Positions 10,141 through 11,361 of a DNA stretch of 11,361 nt are shown here, in pieces. Below the pieces are notes generated by a model. The model had not been told where the DNA came from. It searched no databases and saw only the letters and a list, made by a program, of their open reading frames with translations. Source of the stretch: Pseudomonadota bacterium (lineage in GTDB: Bacteria; Pseudomonadota; Alphaproteobacteria; Acetobacterales; Acetobacteraceae); assembly GCA_021780935.1 (NCBI GenBank), contig JAJXXT010000075.1:1-11361 (forward strand), given 5' to 3'. Position 1 is the first letter of the stretch; each line of letters begins with the position of its first letter. Made by a program: the position numbers and the translations under genes.

Positions 10141-10869
10141 TCAGGCCGGCGGCGGCTGCCGCAGGGGTGGGTTCGGGCGGGAGAGGCGCAGGCGGGGGGC
10201 AAAGGCGTAGTTCAGTTGCACAAGGACAATGAAGCCGAGGCTCCAGGCGGTGCCGATGACGCAGAGGGCGGCGCCAAGGGCATAGAGCGCCTGGGCGATG
10301 AGGATGCGCCGCTCCATGGCGCCGGCGAGGCGGGCGCGGGTCTCCGCCTCGACCAGGCCCGAGGCGACCGCGCAGCGCCAGGTGGCGAGCAGGGTGGCGC
10401 CGAGGAGGAGGATGTTGAACCAGTAGGCGAGCAGCGCCGTGCGGAAGCCGGGGAAGGATGCCATCAGCGAGGTGGTGAAGGGCACCAGCGTCACGGTGAA
10501 CAGAAACAGCAGGTGCAGCCAGGTGATGTCGCGGTCGGAATGGGTGAGATGGTTGAGCTGGGTCTGCTGGCCGACCCAGAAGATACCGAGGGTGAGGAAG
10601 CTCATGGCGTAGATGCCGAGCCGGGGGGCGAGGTGCAGGAGCGCGGCGGCGAGGCCGGATTCGCTGGTGACGCCGCGGGCGATGGGGATGTGCAGGTCGA
10701 GGACCAGCAGCGTCATGGCGACGGCGAAGATGCCGTCCGAGAGGGCGGCGAGGCGCTCGACGCTGTGGCCGGCGGCGAGATTGTAGAGCGAGAGGCGGGG
10801 CCGCGGCCGGGATGGCTCCGGAGCGGGGGGCGGTTGCGGGTCGGGAGGTGTTTGCGGGTCGGGGGGCAT
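10141..10869 (-). CDS. TMEM175 family (DUF1211) integral membrane protein, putative potassium channel
   Basis: Inner-membrane protein of 242 residues. After a Pro-rich cytoplasmic N-terminus (1-26) comes the family signature [20 protein letters not shown] (39-58), which corresponds to the R-x3-F-S-D-G-I/V-F-A motif of bacterial TMEM175 channels, with Leu43 in place of the Phe. About six hydrophobic helices can be traced: 46-63, 81-100, 117-136, 145-165, about 185-202 and 207-223. This matches the single-repeat prokaryotic form, which assembles as a tetramer and conducts potassium. The ATG at 10869 shares one base with the stop of the preceding transketolase-like gene (TGATG), so translation is likely coupled; the TTG one codon upstream is less likely. 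The channel role comes from the family and is not proven here. The C-terminus is Pro-rich and probably disordered. Confidence 0.87.
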   Translation of the reverse strand: MPPDPQTPPDPQPPPAPEPSRPRPRLSLYNLAAGHSVERLAALSDGIFAVAMTLLVLDLHIPIARGVTSESGLAAALLHLAPRLGIYAMSFLTLGIFWVGQQTQLNHLTHSDRDITWLHLLFLFTVTLVPFTTSLMASFPGFRTALLAYWFNILLLGATLLATWRCAVASGLVEAETRARLAGAMERRILIAQALYALGAALCVIGTAWSLGFIVLVQLNYAFAPRLRLSRPNPPLRQPPPA

Positions 10870-11361
10870 CAACCGAGCAGGGCAGCGGCGCAGGCGTCGA
10901 GGATGGCGTCGGTGTCGATGCCGTATTCGCGGTAGAGGTCGGGGATGTCGCCACCCTGGCCGAAATGGTCGGGACCGAGCGGGACGACGCGCTGGCCGCG
11001 CACCGCGCCGAGCCAGGCATGGGCGGCGGGGTGGCCGTCGAGCACGGAGACGATGGCGGCGTCGCGCGCCAGGGGGGCGAGGATCGTTTCGATATGCGCG
11101 GTGGCGGGGCGGCCGGCGCGGCGGGCGCGGGCGGCGGCGAGCCAGCCGGCGTGCAGGCGGTCGGGGCTGGTGATGGCGAGCAGGCCGGCGCCCGGGACGT
11201 CCTCGGCGAGCTGGGCGAAGGCGGCGCTGGCCTCCGGTGCCACGGGACCCTGATAGGCGATGGCAAGGCGGGCATCCGGCGCCGGCGGGACGATCCAGTG
11301 GGCGCCGGCGATGACGTGCGCGGGGTCGAGCGGGCGCGCCGTCTGCTCGAGCGGGCGGGTG
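10869..11361 (-). CDS. Transketolase / pyruvate dehydrogenase E1-like protein, C-terminal part (5' end beyond window)
   Basis: Only the last 163 codons are in the window; the frame stays open to the right edge. It reads as the C-terminal domain of a thiamine-diphosphate transketolase-type enzyme: AGAHWIVPPAP, then LAIAYQGPVAPEA, DVPGAGLLAITSPDRLHAGW, a strand DAAIVSVLDGHPAAHAWLG and the end segment LGPDHFGQGGDIPDLYREYG. The last segment resembles the C-terminal region of homodimeric pyruvate dehydrogenase E1 (AceE-like) and transketolases, where an FG-x-S/G-G/D loop precedes the final helices. A GTG at 11243 could be mistaken for a start, but the residues upstream are clearly homologous-looking, so this is a truncated view of a longer gene. 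It shares one base with the downstream TMEM175 gene. The precise enzyme cannot be fixed without the N-terminal thiamine-binding half. Confidence 0.85.
   Translation of the reverse strand, partial: TRPLEQTARPLDPAHVIAGAHWIVPPAPDARLAIAYQGPVAPEASAAFAQLAEDVPGAGLLAITSPDRLHAGWLAAARARRAGRPATAHIETILAPLARDAAIVSVLDGHPAAHAWLGAVRGQRVVPLGPDHFGQGGDIPDLYREYGIDTDAILDACAAALLG

Noticed and set aside
10869..11243. A separate small gene starting at GTG 11243
   Set aside because: The same frame continues open to the window edge with residues that fit the transketolase-like domain, so this is the end of a longer gene.

Overview
The window is very GC-rich (roughly 70% or more by eye) and densely coding. Its codon use and gene content suggest an alphaproteobacterium, possibly Acetobacteraceae or another Rhodospirillales-like lineage. 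This placement is an inference: there is no rRNA or tRNA here to anchor it. The PEP-CTERM protein implies an exosortase and an exopolysaccharide-type envelope system elsewhere in the genome.

Layout. On the plus strand, a hybrid sensor histidine kinase runs in from the left edge and ends at 2165. Everything else is on the minus strand. Read in transcription order from the right edge, it holds: the C-terminal part of a transketolase/pyruvate dehydrogenase E1-like protein (10869-11361); a TMEM175-family membrane protein overlapping it by one base (10141-10869); a second hybrid kinase with two receiver domains (7503-10073); a two-lobed retropepsin-like aspartic protease lipoprotein (6457-7434); a 153-bp AT-richer regulatory gap; a STAS-domain protein (5947-6303); a rho-independent terminator (5869-5912); a stand-alone Hpt protein (5493-5834); a sigma-54 response regulator (3980-5476); an initiating sugar transferase overlapping it by 13 nt (3264-3992); and a secreted PEP-CTERM protein (2265-3155) with its own sigma-70-like promoter. 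No gene-free stretch exceeds 300 bases; the largest is 6304-6456.

How the genes may work together. Both hybrid kinases carry histidine kinase and receiver modules but no working Hpt: the first has only a degenerate Hpt-like tail with Arg where the His should be, and the second ends after its receivers. An orphan Hpt with an intact His sits 16 nt upstream of the sigma-54 response regulator. Together these parts could form a LuxQ-LuxU-LuxO-type multistep phosphorelay: kinase His, receiver Asp, Hpt His, sigma-54 activator Asp. A near-consensus -24/-12 sigma-54 promoter (TGGCATG-N4-TTGCG) lies 35-50 bp upstream of the STAS ATG. A 17-bp inverted repeat and tandem TGCAA-containing repeats lie about 70-120 bp upstream of the predicted start site, where a sigma-54 activator would bind. 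The sequence therefore suggests an autoregulated phosphorelay operon tied to polysaccharide initiation and next to an exosortase substrate. The parts are read from sequence; the wiring is inference.
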